Positions 12,748 through 25,255 are shown, counted from the stretch's first letter. The stretch is 64,000 nt of DNA from Haliclona indistincta (GCA_964017065.1 OZ024788.1:1659021-1723020), one strand, 5' to 3'. Made by a program: numbers and translations. The notes: generated by a model from the sequence alone, not told the origin.

Positions 12748-12998
12748 ATGAGTGATGTATGTATACCAGTGACTGTGCAATGCTCATCATAACAGTAGGT
12801 TTCTTATAACAGTGGACAAGATGTCAAATTTGCCAAAGAAAAACTGATTCAAGAAACGTGCTCCTCTATGTGACCTATGAATGCAGACGTGATGATCACA
12901 AGAAATGGTTGTGTGTTGACTGTGTTAGACGAAGATGTCAATATGATGGGGCAGATGTCTATCTTACCACAAAAAAAGACATGCTGAAGAAGCTGTGA
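12748..12998 (+). CDS. Array gene 9: single-module Cys-rich protein
   Basis: Exons 12748-12756 and 12813-12998 (64 aa). Motifs: CQIC, VTYEC, KWLCVDC, RCQYD. The promoter has AAATAGAAC, then two TGACG cores; the second is TGACGT at 12661-12666. Lys-rich C-terminus. Confidence 0.76.
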
Positions 12999-13493
12999 AA
13001 GAAGCAAGCATAGTAGTTGCATGTGTATAACAGAGATATTGTAACTAACCATAGCTAGCATGCATCATTATAACCTCTGAACATGTGCATTTATCACAAC
13101 ATTAGTTCAAAAGCTGTGCATGATTTTTGGAAACCAACATTGTCAACCAAACCATCCACCACTCTCAAAACACACACCCTTAACACAACAAAGCCAGGAG
13201 ACAGTCACACTGAACTAAAATCACACATGCAGAGGCGCCAGTGAATCCCACAGACGAAGGGCAGCAACAACATCAAACGTGCGGTTGACGGCAACACCAG
13301 AGCACAACAACCACAGCTCAGAAATAACATCTGCAAGTCTGGTAAATTCCTCAAAACATGCATACATACACATGCAAGAAATGCCCGGAAGCAATTACAA
13401 GTGCCAAGTGAATAAATAAGACTGCATCCAACATTATATCAGTAGAAAGTCCATAATTAGTTGACTGCTTCATCGATTCATACCAGAGCTAAG

Positions 13494-13779
13494 ATGAGTT
13501 GCACAAATACTCAAGTGAGATATGTTTTTAAAACTAACTTAGCTCCAACCTATTGTTTATATACTACTATAGCCGAATAACGGGAAGTGTACCAAATGCA
13601 GAAGACCCTTCGATCAAAGCAATAGTGGTATACTCATGCAGTATGAATGTCGTGAAGACACACACAGCAGGTGGCTGTGCATTGACTGTGTATCCAGGGG
13701 GGCTGGAAGCAGATGTCATGATGGGGCTGATCCAACTAGCAGCACTCTCTACCAACTCTGGAGAAAGAGTCAGGCTTAG
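13494..13779 (+). CDS. Array gene 10: single-module Cys-rich protein
   Basis: Exons 13494-13514 and 13573-13779 (75 aa). Exon 1 is almost the same as in gene 8 (MS, then NTQ at the end). Motifs: CTKC, LMQYEC, RWLCIDC, RCHDG. No TGACGT was found upstream. Confidence 0.74.
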
Positions 13780-14135
13780 CTGTAGGCTATATAGTAGGCA
13801 CTCAGCAGAATAACTCATACTGCATGATTGTACCACAAAGTGACATTTCTCACAATTACATGATCGTAAATCTGTATAACTATAGAGGTGGGTATAATGC
13901 AAGTGAATGAGACATGAGAGTGGATGTGTGCAGTGCCCACACACCATGAATCTTACATGAACGCACACCTCTGCGCTTAGCAAACAGCACGAAATCAATT
14001 TTGTGGTACTAAATTCATGACACAGAAATAGAACAGTCATTGACATACTTCACAAACACTTGACCCAGTGTAAGTGTCAACAATTTCTATCCCTTGAAAG
14101 CTGCCAATTCTAAGACTTTTGTCACAGACACAGCA

Positions 14136-14417
14136 ATGTCACAACAGTAAGTATGCAAGCTATAATAACAGGTATATCCGCCAATTTGCTAGATTGGCTG
14201 CACCTGCTGCAATATGTGGTATGCTGCCTATGAAGTGCAGTATATGCAAATGTCTATAAGTTTTGGTATTAAACGGCATCCAACAAGCCCAAAATTCTTA
14301 GGAAAGAAAATATGCAGCAAAATCTACCTAAACCAGGAACAGAGAATAACCAGAATACTTGATCCAGGCTGCAGTTGCTGTAAATTGATCAAGCAACTGA
14401 CAACAGTTAGAACTTAG
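14136..14417 (+). pseudogene. Array locus 11: degenerate two-module gene
   Basis: A start, a donor (GTAAGT at 14147) and a CTCC...YAAYEVQY segment resemble D1 of gene 23 (YAAYQVQY ... YPTSPRVPGK). The paired FC-x2-C has become FGIKRH, the exon phases no longer agree, and D2 is reduced to CSCC before a stop at 14415-14417. The promoter keeps AAATAGAAC followed by TTGACA. Probably a decayed copy; a divergent live gene is less likely. Confidence 0.6.
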
Positions 14418-15063
14418 AAGCACTGAAGGCACAATAGTTAGATTCTCCTCTAAATGTATTCGGTACCAGAACAATGCTGAGGTCTCACTAGGCTCACTGC
14501 AAGAACAGTTACGTTGGAATTGAAACTACACACTAACTGATGCATGCTCTAGACTATAGACAAGATAAGGCACTAGTCCTTATTACTATCATCATCTATT
14601 GTACAATAATTATATTTATTTATACCAAGAGCAGTACAGTAGAAACTAAGGCGCATGTCACTAGGTAACACACAGACCACCTGATAGCTCCATCCACCAC
14701 TCACACAACACACACCCTTAACATAACAAAGCAAAGAGACAGTGACACTGAAATAAACTCATTCCAGGAGGCTGCCGCTGCTAATGTACGCTTCTCAACA
14801 ACCCCTCCCACATACGAACAAACAACTACATGGAATGTGCTGCGGACAGCAAGTGCAGGTGCCTGAGAACATTCAAGATCAACCGCAAGTATTGAGCAAC
14901 CGTGCCGAACATGATTATCATTTGAAGACGCTGTTTATCTGAACCAAAAATAGAACAGCAAAATGACGTGGAACAGCCACGACACCAAAATGACGTGCAC
15001 ACAAACTTGCACATAAGCACGGAACACTAAAAGAGGCAGGGCATTATTTTGACAATTGCAACA

Positions 15064-15573
15064 ATGAGTTATGTAAGTCAACTATATAGCAGTGCTAGTA
15101 CTACTTAGCATTATACAAACTCTCTCATCAGTGCCAATGCTGCGACCATAGGACAGCTGTGGTGCAAACCACCTTTAGCACTGCAAGAGGAAGAGTAAAA
15201 GACACATACAAGTTCTGTCAGCAGTGCAGCAGCCATCACAAATTTAGTCCTGAGAATCCAGCATTTTCTACAAAACAAGATGTTAACCTAGCCTATGAAA
15301 CACAAGGAGCTGTAAGTTCTTAAAATACTGGAAAACATAACTTCATCTACACTATAGTCACGACCAGGCTCTGGTGGTTGGTGCAATTCAAAACAATGCT
15401 GGTGCTGTCAGCTGTACTTCTACTATAAGGAAGGCTTGCAGATGACCTATGAGTGCAGACAACACGAAATGTGGATGTGCTCCCTCTGTGCACAGAAGCA
15501 AAAGTTCTGCTATTTTGATGAGTCCTCTATTGTGCAAAAGTCACAGAAAAATCTTCAACAGCTATCGTCATAA
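15064..15573 (+). CDS. Array gene 12: two-module Cys-rich protein
   Basis: Exons 15064-15072 (MSY), 15132-15311 (60 codons), 15358-15573 (134 aa). D1: CQCC, a TTFSTARGR segment, YKFCQQC, HH, FSPENPA. Here the tail Cys seen in genes 2-6 is Ser, as in the other MSY genes (13, 15, 18). D2: CWCC, MTYEC, WMCSLCA, FCYFD. Two TGACGT sites (14964-14969, 14991-14996), the first just after AAAAATAGAAC. Confidence 0.84.
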
Positions 15574-15945
15574 AATGCTAGAACAAACTATACATATGCA
15601 TGTATGATACTTGCATGTATCTTAATTGTCTTAACAAATTGAAATCAAGAAAATTATAATGCTTGAAGATTGCGTACACATCTTCACATAACAAACCTCA
15701 CCCTGCATGTACTAAACTAAAGTTAGTCCAGCTCTCCTCAAAGGCTCCTCCCACATGCACATGGGCAATGCATGACTGGTACACAACATCAAATGTGCGG
15801 CAGTCAGCAGATGCTATTAAAAATACCCGACCAACCACAGCTATTGAGCAAACAGGCATGACTAGCCGGCTGAATAAAAGCTAGTTTCATACGCCTAAAC
15901 TATACAGCAGTATTAAGAAAGTCAAATCTGAAGCAACGATTGAAG

Positions 15946-16444
15946 ATGAGTTATGTAAGTCTATCATAGCTACTAAGTGCTACAAAAACTCTTTATATAT
16001 CTCAAGTGCCAATGTTGCAAGCGAAGGCCTGCTCTATTTCAGACAATATTTACTACTGCAAGAGGAAGAGCTGAAGACAAATACAAGTTTTGTGAAGAGT
16101 GCGATAATGGACACGAATTCAGTCCCAAAAACCAATCCAAGTCTCATAAAAAAAGCAACCAAGTACCTGATAATTTCTCATTAGAAACCATAAGAAGCTA
16201 TTAACACATAAATAATTATTATAAAAGCTATTTTCTTTCTCTATAGTTGACTCCTGGTGGTAGTAAAAAATGCTGGTGCTGTGATCTGCACTTCCATCAC
16301 AAAGATGGCTTGCAAATGACCTACGAATGTGGAGATGAAATGTGGATGTGTGTTAACTGTGCAGGAAACCAAATGCACTGCTACTTTGACAAGTCTGGTA
16401 TCAAGCAAGGAACAGCACTAGAATTGCTAAAACTAATTAGCTGA
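15946..16444 (+). CDS. Array gene 13: two-module Cys-rich protein, shortened D1 exon
   Basis: Exons 15946-15954, 16007-16162, 16247-16444 (120 aa). The usual donor at the end of exon 2 is absent; a GTACCT donor 24 bases earlier keeps phase 0, so the linker is eight residues shorter than in gene 12. Without this splice the frame ends at 16204 after D1 alone. D1: CQCC, YKFCEEC, GHEFSPKN. D2: CWCC, MTYECGD, WMCVNCA, HCYFD. Confidence 0.75.
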
Positions 16445-16852
16445 AGTTGAAATACATTGCATAATACTGACACTGTTCTTGACTAGTGTTATAGTTTGAC
16501 TATAATTATTATGCTGATGCAAAACAAAGCAAATTTCATAAGAAAAGGATTAATTGTCACACACAGACCACCTGATAGCTCCATCCACCACTCACACAAC
16601 ACACACCCTTAACATAACAAACCCAGCAGACAGTGACATTGCACTAAGCCGTGCTTGGAAGTTAACACAGAAATTCTAAAAAGCACTGACCGCAGCTATA
16701 GACAATAGCACCTGCAAGTTGACAAGACTGCTGATAAATTCCCCGAAATGCACATGCACGTGCATGGATACAATTACAAGCGAATAAAACAAACCAGACA
16801 GGTGCAAATACACCCATAAATTGTGACTGTAGATCAGAAGGACGGATTTAAA

Positions 16853-17137
16853 ATGAACTATGAAGATGGAGAGAGGCATGTTGTTGTAACTAACATAAAT
16901 CTATTGTTTACACTATAGCCGGCTTACAGGCAGTGCACTAGGTGTGGGCTATGGTTTAATCGTGACCACAGGATACGGATGGAATATGAGTGTAAAGAAC
17001 ATAGGAGGACGCTATGTGTTTACTGTGCAAGATCAAATGCTGGACAAAGATGTCAATATGATCAAACAGATGTGACTGCCTCCTGTTACCACACGCTCCA
17101 GGAAAAGTTAGAGCGCTTGCGTAACCAAGCTTACTAA
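16853..17137 (+). CDS. Array gene 14: single-module Cys-rich protein
   Basis: Exons 16853-16879 and 16919-17137 (81 aa). Motifs: CTRC, RMEYEC, TLCVYCA, RCQYD, then a basic helix. The donor GTTGTT is weak but is aligned with that of gene 16. Gene and about 300 bp of flank are near-duplicates of gene 16 (18475-19200). Confidence 0.72.
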
Positions 17138-17839
17138 AAACTAAATGGATGATTGCATGTTGCATGTACACATTATAGTAACACTTATTAACAATGAAAA
17201 TAGATATTTCTCAGTATCAGTGGATGTATGATAGGTCTTCAATATAGTGCAGGCTTGCAACCACATTCTTAACATACACACACTACAGCCAGGAAACAGT
17301 AACACTTATTCACATAAGAGGGAACTGCTTCAGGGCATGGTTCTTCTCACAACATCAAACCATGTAGTATTGACAATAAACTGGAAAGACAATGTTGTGT
17401 GTATTTCTGACTTGGCTATTACATTGTAATCACATGCAGTGCACAAGCATGATAGTGTGGAGGCTGAATACAGCACAAAGTCAGAGCACATAATTACAGA
17501 TACTAGTGAGGTGATACTTTGGGTGGGAATAAATAGATGAAATATGGCATTAAGACAATGACATTTCGACCTGATGTACAAAAATAAATCCATAACAAGC
17601 TATGTACTCATGATAGGCAAGCAAATACGATTACACCAAGTCAGGATAATACTTTAACTCTAAACTCTAAAGTAGGTCACAGTGCTAATGCACTCTCCTC
17701 AGTGGCTCCTCCCATATAAACACAATACACCGTCAGCTGATACTATGGAATGTGCCCGATATAAAACCAAGAATATCCGCAGTACTAAACTACCTCGCTA
17801 ACTAAGTAAAGACGTCTGGTCTAAAGCAACAGTCTGAAG

Positions 17840-18327
17840 ATGAGTTATGTGAGTCTGTTATTGCTCTAGCTAACGTTACAAAAACACTCTCAAAAAATAG
17901 TGTGAATGCTGTGAACGCAGAGGAGCTGTGGTACAAACCACATACACGACTGAAAATGGAAAAGCAGGAGACACTTACAATTTGTGTCGAGAGTGTAGAA
18001 AAGGACACTACTTTAGTCCTAAAAATCCAGCCAAGTCATATGCACAAGATGCTGAACTGACCTACCTACTACTAAATCAAGTAAAGAGCTGTTTATAAAA
18101 CATTGACATGATCTCTTGCAAATTAATAGCCAGATTCTGATGGTAGCAAGCAATGCTGGTGCTGTGAGCTATATTTCCATCACAAAGATGGTGTGAAAAT
18201 GACCTATGAATGCCGCACGCATGACATGTGGATGTGCACTCGATGTGCAAAGAATCATCTCAACTGCTTCAGGGACGAGTCTGTCCTGACCCAGGCATCA
18301 CTCGTAAGGCTATACAACAAAAGCTAA
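17840..18327 (+). CDS. Array gene 15: two-module Cys-rich protein
   Basis: Exons 17840-17848 (MSY), 17901-18080 (60 codons), 18130-18327 (128 aa). D1: CECC, then LCREC where the usual Phe is Leu, GHYFSPKNPA. D2: CWCC, MTYEC, WMCTRCA, NCFRD. All Cys positions of the MSY group are present. Confidence 0.83.
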
Positions 18328-18772
18328 CTTCCTGGAATGAATCTGTATACCACATAATAATATATACCAAGTGTATGATTGAATGATTAACATTTGAACA
18401 AGTAAGTCTAGGACAAGTATATTGTTGTGTTTGAAGCAAACAGACCAAGCTCAGTGAGGCAATGCACCGATACACAGACCACCTGATAGCTCCATCCACC
18501 ACTCATACAACACACACCCTTAACATAACAAACCCAGGAGACAGTGACTTTGCACTAAGCCGTGCTTGGAGGTTAACAACACAGAAATTCTAAAAAGCAC
18601 TGACCGCAGCTATAGTCAAAAGCGCCTGCAAGTTGACATGACTGCTGATAAATTCCCCTAAAATTAATGCACATGCACGTGCATGGATACAATTACAAGT
18701 GAATAAAACAAAACTAGGCAGGCGCAAATACACCCAGAAATTGTGACTGCAGACCGAAAGGACGGATTTAGC

Positions 18773-19078
18773 ATGAATCGTGGAGATGGAGTGAGACATG
18801 TTTTTGTAACTAACATAAATCTATTGTGTACACTATAGCCGGCTTACAGGGAGTGCACTATATGTGGGCGATCGGTTGATCGTGACCACAGGATACGGAT
18901 GGAGTACAAGTATGAGTGCAGACAACATACGAGGCTGCTATGTGTTTACTGTGCAAGCGCAGGGGCTGGCCAACTATGTCAGTATGATAAAACTGATGTG
19001 ACTGGCTCCTCGTACCACAAGCTCCAGGAAAAGCTAGAAGCGCTTAAGTATAAACAAGTTCAGATGAATAAAAAATAA
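18773..19078 (+). CDS. Array gene 16: single-module Cys-rich protein
   Basis: Exons 18773-18799 and 18839-19078 (88 aa). Recent duplicate of gene 14: same 27-base first exon, 39-base intron and C-D-x-T-D-V-T region. Motifs: CTIC, YKYEC, LLCVYCA, LCQYD. It has a slightly longer Lys-rich tail. Confidence 0.74.
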
Positions 19079-19417
19079 CACAACAAACCCATGTAAAGAA
19101 ACTGCATGGACGATTGCATGTTGCATGCATGTAGACATATAATAGTAACACTTAATGACAATGAAAAGAGATGTTTCTCAGTATCAGTAATGTATGATAG
19201 GTCTTCATAGTGCAGGCTTGCAACCACACTCTTCACACACTATAGCCTGGAAACAGTAACACTTAAGTACATAAGAAATGCTGTTAGTGCATGGTTCCTC
19301 CACAACATCAAACTATGTGAGAGAAGTTTCTAGAACAGCAAGGCAAAATTTCATAGAAAATAGACTGGCTGGATCAGTCTAGATATCGTGACCGAGTGAT
19401 ATATTACCAGTGCGAAG

Positions 19418-19664
19418 ATGAGTGATGCTCAAGTGAGATGCTATTTTAACCAATGCAATCAGCGCCAACCTACTGTTTGTATACTACATACAGCCATCTC
19501 AAATACCACCTCAGCAGTGTACCTCGTGTCAAAAATACGTTGAACTAAGGAACGGTAAACAGAGAAAGTTTAGGTGTGGTCACAGCAGTTGGCTGTGCAA
19601 GGACTGTGCAGCCAGTGGTATTGGAAGAAGGTGTGAATTGGACGGGGCTGAAGCAGTTAACTAG
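19418..19664 (+). CDS. Array gene 17: single-module Cys-rich protein
   Basis: Exons 19418-19432 and 19494-19664 (61 aa). Motifs: CTSC, RKFRCGH, WLCKDCA, RCELD. It stops directly after the module, without the helical tail of its neighbours. The Tyr of the usual YEC is Arg. Confidence 0.72.
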
Positions 19665-20111
19665 TACATTAGCTAGACAGTGAGTCAGTACATGCATAAG
19701 TATTTTCAAATGTTAGCTAGTATAGCTATAGCTACGTGCATGAATGTTTAAAGAAACTACAATTTTAACAGTGATTGAAACAGGATTGAGTGATCCATAG
19801 CTACTCACACAACACACCCTTAACACAACAAACAGTCTAAACTCATGCAGGGCTCCCAACTGCTAATGCACTCCTCTCAATGTCTCCTCCCACACAAAGA
19901 GAACAACATCAGGAATGTGCTACCGTCATAAGATCGAACATTCGAGAGCAACCACAAAGTGTTGAGCAAGAATACTTTTGGTAAAAATAGAACAGGCATG
20001 ACAGTAAAATGACGCACACTAAAATACCAATAATCATAAGATGAAGATAAAGCAATATCGATGATAGCCGAAAGCAAAGTAAGCCACCTTTGCTAAAGCA
20101 ACAATTTGAAG

Positions 20112-20617
20112 ATGAGTTATGTGAGTTGACTAGTTATGGCAGCAGCTACTCAGCATTACACAAACTCTCTCGCAACATTAAGTGTGATTGTTGTGAGCGC
20201 AGAATAGCTGTGGTAAGGACAACCTTCAGCACTGCACGAGGAAAAACAGAAGATGTATACAAGTTCTGTCGAGAGTGTAGAAAAGGTCACACATTCAGTC
20301 CTGACAACCCAGCCAAGTCTACAATAGAGGACTACTTCTTGAAGAACCAAGAGCCAACCTTAGTGAGCCTGTTGTAGCATTTATCTAATATCTGGCTAAT
20401 ACAATTACAGACTGAACAAGGTTGGTGTCAACCCTACCAATGCTGGTGCTGTGGGCTCTACTTTTATAGAAGCAATGGCTTGATGATGGAGTATGAGTGC
20501 GGACAACACAAGAGAAGGATGTGCACAAGCTGTGCAACACATCAGACATATTGCTACTTTGACAAAGACTCGGTCACCTCAAAATCATTGCAAAGACTAA
20601 ACGAATTATCAACATAA
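20112..20617 (+). CDS. Array gene 18: two-module Cys-rich protein
   Basis: Exons 20112-20120 (MSY), 20183-20362 (60 codons), 20411-20617 (131 aa). An unspliced open frame also starts at 20090, but the MSY/GTGAGT junction matches genes 12, 13 and 15. D1: CDCC, FSTARGK, YKFCREC, GHTFSPDNPA. D2: CWCC, MMEYEC, RMCTSCA, YCYFD. Upstream AAAAATAGAAC and a TGACGC variant near 20010. Confidence 0.82.
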
Positions 20618-20975
20618 ACTCCAAAACTATTGCACACTTATTATAGAAGTTTTATAATCTTAATAAGTACTTCCATGCTCAGTGCATATAATTGAATACA
20701 AGACCACCTGATAGCGCCGTCCACTACTCACATAACACACGACCCTAACAGTACAAATCCACCAGGAGGCAGTGATGAACTCATGATCAATAGTTAGAAA
20801 CTTAAAAACCAGCTGAGAAGCTTTTAGACACCTAGACTGACACTATGGGCAGAGGAAGTTAATTATTGTATTACTGACGCACAGTGACGTAGTCTGTGGG
20901 TATAAGAGGAGGAAAATTATTCACGAACACTCTTTCGATAACCATTGAACCACAAGTAGCCATAAGCAACAGAAG

Positions 20976-21224
20976 ATGGGTGTAAGTAATTCTGCTGTAT
21001 CCCAAACTGTACTATGTAATCTAACCACCTCTCTGTGAAACCAGGTCTGTAGTTCGTGTATGAAAGCCTGCGATGCAAGTGAAGGGCTCTGGATGGAGTA
21101 TGAGTGCAGAAATCCACTCCATAGACGGTTTTTTTGTCTTCGATGTGCAAGGCAAAACAGATCCTGCCCAGATAGGAGCAGTGCTACTTTATCATCACTA
21201 AACACTCTGCGTAGAAAAGGATGA
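20976..21224 (+). CDS. Array gene 19: single-module Cys-rich protein
   Basis: Exons 20976-20981 (MG) and 21045-21224 (61 aa). Motifs: CSSC, LWMEYEC, FFCLRCA, SCPD. TGACGT at 20885-20890 and TATAAGAGG just after it, about 70 bp upstream of the ATG, give a compact promoter. Confidence 0.76.
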
Positions 21225-21736
21225 AAATTATCCAGCAGCCTAACTATACTCAAGCATACAATAAGACTGAACTTTAATCATTATAGTTATCTACATGCAG
21301 CGATATTATTTTAAACACATTAATTTTTAAAGATTGATACTATACAAGCGATAAACTCCAGAACGATCCCTAAACACAGACCACCTGATAGCCCCATCCC
21401 CAACACACACCCTTAACATAACAAGACTAGGTAGGACTGTAATTTTTCATTCAAGAGCTCACCACTGCTAATGCACTCCTCAAGCTCTACGTTGTCAATG
21501 GCTCCTCCTATACTGAATATGTGCAAACATAATTAAAATCAGCGGCATTGGGCAATAGCAAGCTGGCCGATGATTATTGATGAAACATTCCCGTGCACTG
21601 GATTTGCAGAGTTGCTGAAAGAATGAATAGTTTTAGAACAGATTCCTTAAAATCCACCATGCAACAGCCATTCAGTAGAAGAGTAGAGAGAAGACATATA
21701 ACTGCAGCATTGAACTGAAACAACACAGGCGCTACA

Positions 21737-22227
21737 ATGAGTCAACTTGTGAGTTAATGGTACAATGAACACTTGATTCACGTGATTCGCTCCTAGTGTC
21801 AATGCTGTATTCGAAGACCAGCACAGGTACAGACATCGTATTATCGAAGTGAAATCTACACCATGCCATTCTGCCAGCAATGCCGAGAGAAACACCCATT
21901 CCACCCAGGGTATCCTGCACTGGATAACCCACAGGACACCAACCTGCTAGCAACACAGCAGGTCAGTTCAACTATAGTAGCAAAACTTATTCATAAATAA
22001 CTTCATAAAAATAGGGAACAACTGAAAGAAACTTCTGGCAGGACAAGCAGTGCTGGTGTTGTGAGCTCTACTACAGTGCAGAAGAAGGCCTGACCATGAC
22101 GTATGACTGCAGAGCCCACGAGTACTGGATGTGCACCAATTGTGCACTGCACCACCAGATGTGCCCGATTGACAAGAGCACAATCAGCCTGACATCTAAG
22201 CAGACACTGCAGCAGAAGATCTCATAA
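21737..22227 (+). CDS. Array gene 20: two-module Cys-rich protein
   Basis: Exons 21737-21748, 21797-21961 (55 codons), 22015-22227 (129 aa). D1: CQCC, MPFCQQC, KHPFHPGYPA (the tail Cys is His here, which could still bind metal). D2: CWCC, MTYDC, WMCTNCA, MCPID. Confidence 0.82.
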
Positions 22228-22499
22228 ACACCAAAACACAGAAGACCATTTGCACCTAAAATAGCAAACAGTCCATAATGTGATTGCCTACTAGACAGTA
22301 AAATGCACAAATCACTTTTTAAATAGGAACACAATAGATGTGTAGCAGGAATATTGACCGTCATAGCTAGCATAATTGCTATTATTAATATGTTGTACAA
22401 TATCCCATTTTTATCCAAAATGCTATCTCATTCTGGGAACCATATCCCATGCTAGTATTCACACCTTCCTAATAGAACCAATGTTCAGCAAACACAAAA

Positions 22500-22690
22500 C
22501 ACTATCGGAGGGAAATCCCCTGGGTTCGTCCCGATACAGTACATTTTGCCGAGTAAACAGTGAGTAGACCACCAGCCGCTACGTGGAAGTGATTAAATAT
22601 TCATAGCTATCCTATTACTGGAAGTGGTAGAGAAAGAATCCAAAGAGAGGCCGGCAAAGGCTTGACAATCTATGGTAATGTACGCACACA
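22500..22690 (+). promoter_or_regulatory. NF-kB-site block, copy 1 (upstream of gene 21)
   Basis: GGGAAATCCC at 22510-22519 fits GGGRNWYYCC. It is followed by GGGTTCGTCCCGAT and a shared tail (TATTCATAG, AGGCCGGCAAAGGCTTGA) found in the other copies. Ends at the common block. Confidence 0.55.
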
Positions 22691-23031
22691 TAGACCTCCT
22701 GATAGCTCCATCCACCACTCACCCAACACACACCCTTAACATAACAAAGCAAAGAGACAGTGACACTGAACTAAACTAAGGCTCCACGGCTTCTGCACTC
22801 CTCACAGTGATCCCTTTCATACAGCAGTACGTGCAATACTCAAACCCAGATGCATGCCATAATGCTGCTATCGAAGAATCGAGATCATTGGTGGTATTGA
22901 GCAACACAGGATGAGGATTATCAGCAATGTGACGTAGAAACAATGAATAAATTATTCTTGGTATAAATTATTCAGCGGCAAAGCACTTAGAACAATACCA
23001 AGAGAAGCGTTGCTACAGTCAAACTACAGAG

Positions 23032-23549
23032 ATGAGTTCTAATGTGAGTTAACACAAGTTGGCCACAAAATGATTTTGATAATGCTTTTAGTGCGAGTGC
23101 TGTGAGCGCAAAGTCCCACAAGTGCAGATGACTTACAAGTCAAAGCAGGAGTTTACATTTCAATTCTGCGATGAGTGTAGAGGCCACCATGATTTCTGTC
23201 CTGGCTATCCCGCTCTGTCAAATCCACAACAAACCAGAATCTACTCTTCACTCTGGCAGCAGTCACAGCCTGCAGAGGTTAGTGGTAAATCCCATAAAGG
23301 AGTAGATTTTTACATTGCACTCTTCAGGCTACAGGATATAGTGGTTCATACTACTACAGAACACCAACTCAACAGTGTGCATGCTGTGAGCTCGATTTTA
23401 CTGAAGGAGAAGGGCTGACCTTGACCTATGACTGTAGGAACCACAAGTACTGGATGTGTACCAAGTGTGCCTTCCGTCACCAACTATGCCAGGTTGATAA
23501 AAGTGCCGTCACCCAAGCATCGCTAGAGCAGCTGGGGCAGAAGCTCTAA
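23032..23549 (+). CDS. Array gene 21: two-module Cys-rich protein
   Basis: Exons 23032-23043, 23092-23277 (62 codons), 23328-23549 (139 aa). D1: CECC, FQFCDEC, HHDFCPGYPA. The exon 3 start was chosen as the acceptor TCTTCAG that keeps phase 0 and leads into a Tyr-rich linker. D2: CACC, LTYDC, WMCTKCA, LCQVD. Upstream: NF-kB-like site 22510-22519, common block near 22692, TGACGT 22930-22935. Confidence 0.8.
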
Positions 23550-23794
23550 GTTAGGTTCCTTACAACACCGACATAAAAGATCTGACAAAGATGCAAATAT
23601 GTGTGACTTCCTTACTTGAGAGTGACTATACAGTTATTAATATCTTTACAAGCATTTTGAAATTTTTTGTCATTTAGTTATTGTAATAATGTGTTACTAC
23701 AAATCCAAAATGCAAACTAATGCCGAGAACAATCTATGCTAAGATTCACACCTGCATGGTGTTCCCATTATCGATAATGACTAGCAGATGTTCG

Positions 23795-23972
23795 CACATT
23801 CTTGGAAGGGGGATTCCACGGGTTCCTCCCGTTACACACAATACCGAGGAACCACGTGCCCACTACGTGGAATGACACAATATTCATACCCACCTATCAG
23901 AGAGAAAGAATTCAAAAAGAGGCCGGCAAACGCTTAACACACATTGTGGCACTTGACCAACACTACGCACAC
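23795..23972 (+). promoter_or_regulatory. NF-kB-site block, copy 2 (upstream of gene 22)
   Basis: GGGGGATTCC at 23808-23817 fits GGGRNWYYCC. It is followed by GGGTTCCTCCCG and the same TATTCAT and AGGCCGGCAAACGCTT tail, then the common block at 23975. Confidence 0.55.
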
Positions 23973-24418
23973 ACAGACCACCTGATAGCTCCATCCACCA
24001 CTCACACAACACACACCCTTAACATAACAAAGCGAAGAGACAGATGCACTGTGCTAAACCCATTTCTGAAGCAGCCATTCCTAATGCACTCCTTTCAATG
24101 ACCCTCCCATGCATACCACACTTCACATTTCATCAAAAGTGTAGATAGGGAGAATGGGATGAGTTTTTAGAGCCATCAAAGCAACCGCAATTATAAACAC
24201 TAGTTCCAATAACACCATGATTATCGTCTGACAGATTTCCCGGGCGATAGGCTTCCCTGTTTAGTAGTAAGGGACAGGATGTCTAATTTTAGGAATGACA
24301 GTAGAATGACGAGCATACAGCAAGACAGGGTATATAAGCAGCTTGGTGAAAATGGTAAAACAAGCAAAGAAAAAACTTGAAATTATTTACTGATATTGAT
24401 CAAAACCGGAGCTCAAAG

Positions 24419-24901
24419 ATGAGTAATGTGAGTTGTTTGAAATGATCACTAGCAAAGGTTATAAAGCTGTGTTCATGTCCAGTGCCATTGCTGTGGAAAC
24501 AGGACAGCCGTCAAAGAAACCTCCTACCATAAATACAGAGAGGAGTTCACCTACGAATTCTGCCAACAATGTCGAAATGGACATGACTTTTTCCCGAACT
24601 ACCCAGCACTCGATGAACCGAAAGATAAAAACCTTCGTAACTATCCTGAGTATGATGTAAGAACAGAAATTGTAAAAGATGCTTAGATACAATCAAATAT
24701 TCTTTGCAGAGTGACAGGGGCAAGTACACTTGCTGGTGCTGTGAGCTGAGATATCACTCACACGAAGGAGTTAAGATGAGATACGAGAGTGGTTGGGAGA
24801 AGTGGATGTGCACTAACTGTGCACTGAGGCAGCAAGTGAGCTGGTCAGACAAGACTCTCGTGACGCAGAAAAGTATGAAAAAACTACACGACAAGATCTG
24901 A
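24419..24901 (+). CDS. Array gene 22: two-module protein with degraded D2 Cys set
   Basis: Exons 24419-24427, 24483-24656 (58 codons), 24710-24901 (124 aa). D1 is complete (CHCC, YEFCQQC, GHDFFPNYPA). In D2 the CWCC and WMCTNCA motifs remain, but the Cys of YEC and the last Cys are both Ser, so D2 probably cannot hold a full metal site. Upstream: NF-kB-like site 23808-23817, a TGACGA variant, and a TATATAAG box near 24330. Confidence 0.78.
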
Positions 24902-25255
24902 GAATAGCAGAGACAACCATAGACATTACTTAGTACTATTGACATCTATTGAGTGATCAAAAAAATTTATTCAACCAATGAAATTATAGGAATTGACATC
25001 AGGTTTCCAAAAACCACCTGAAGTATAACTAAAGAGGCGGAGCACTGAATAACAGTATAAAACAACTTTCAAACCAATATCGACCAAACAATACATTCAT
25101 GACTCTCCAAAGTATCTAAAAATAAATGAGAGATGACGTACTGAATTATAAATATCATCAAACCGTCTTATAAATAAGCAAATAAACCGCAAAAAACAAT
25201 CTCTTTGAAATATTAGAGAACTCTGCAAAACTATATAGACTTTAAGTATCAGATC

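Noticed and set aside
13567..14046. 159-codon minus-strand frame
   Set aside because: Shadow of array gene 10, whose Cys motifs and splice sites are on the plus strand; no recognisable protein.
16007..16204. Array gene 13 as a broken gene ending after D1
   Set aside because: The usual donor is missing, but a GTACCT donor at 16163 restores phase 0 with the D2 exon.
20090..20377. 95-codon unspliced frame as the start of array gene 18
   Set aside because: The MSY/GTGAGT first exon and the CATTAAG acceptor match genes 12, 13 and 15.
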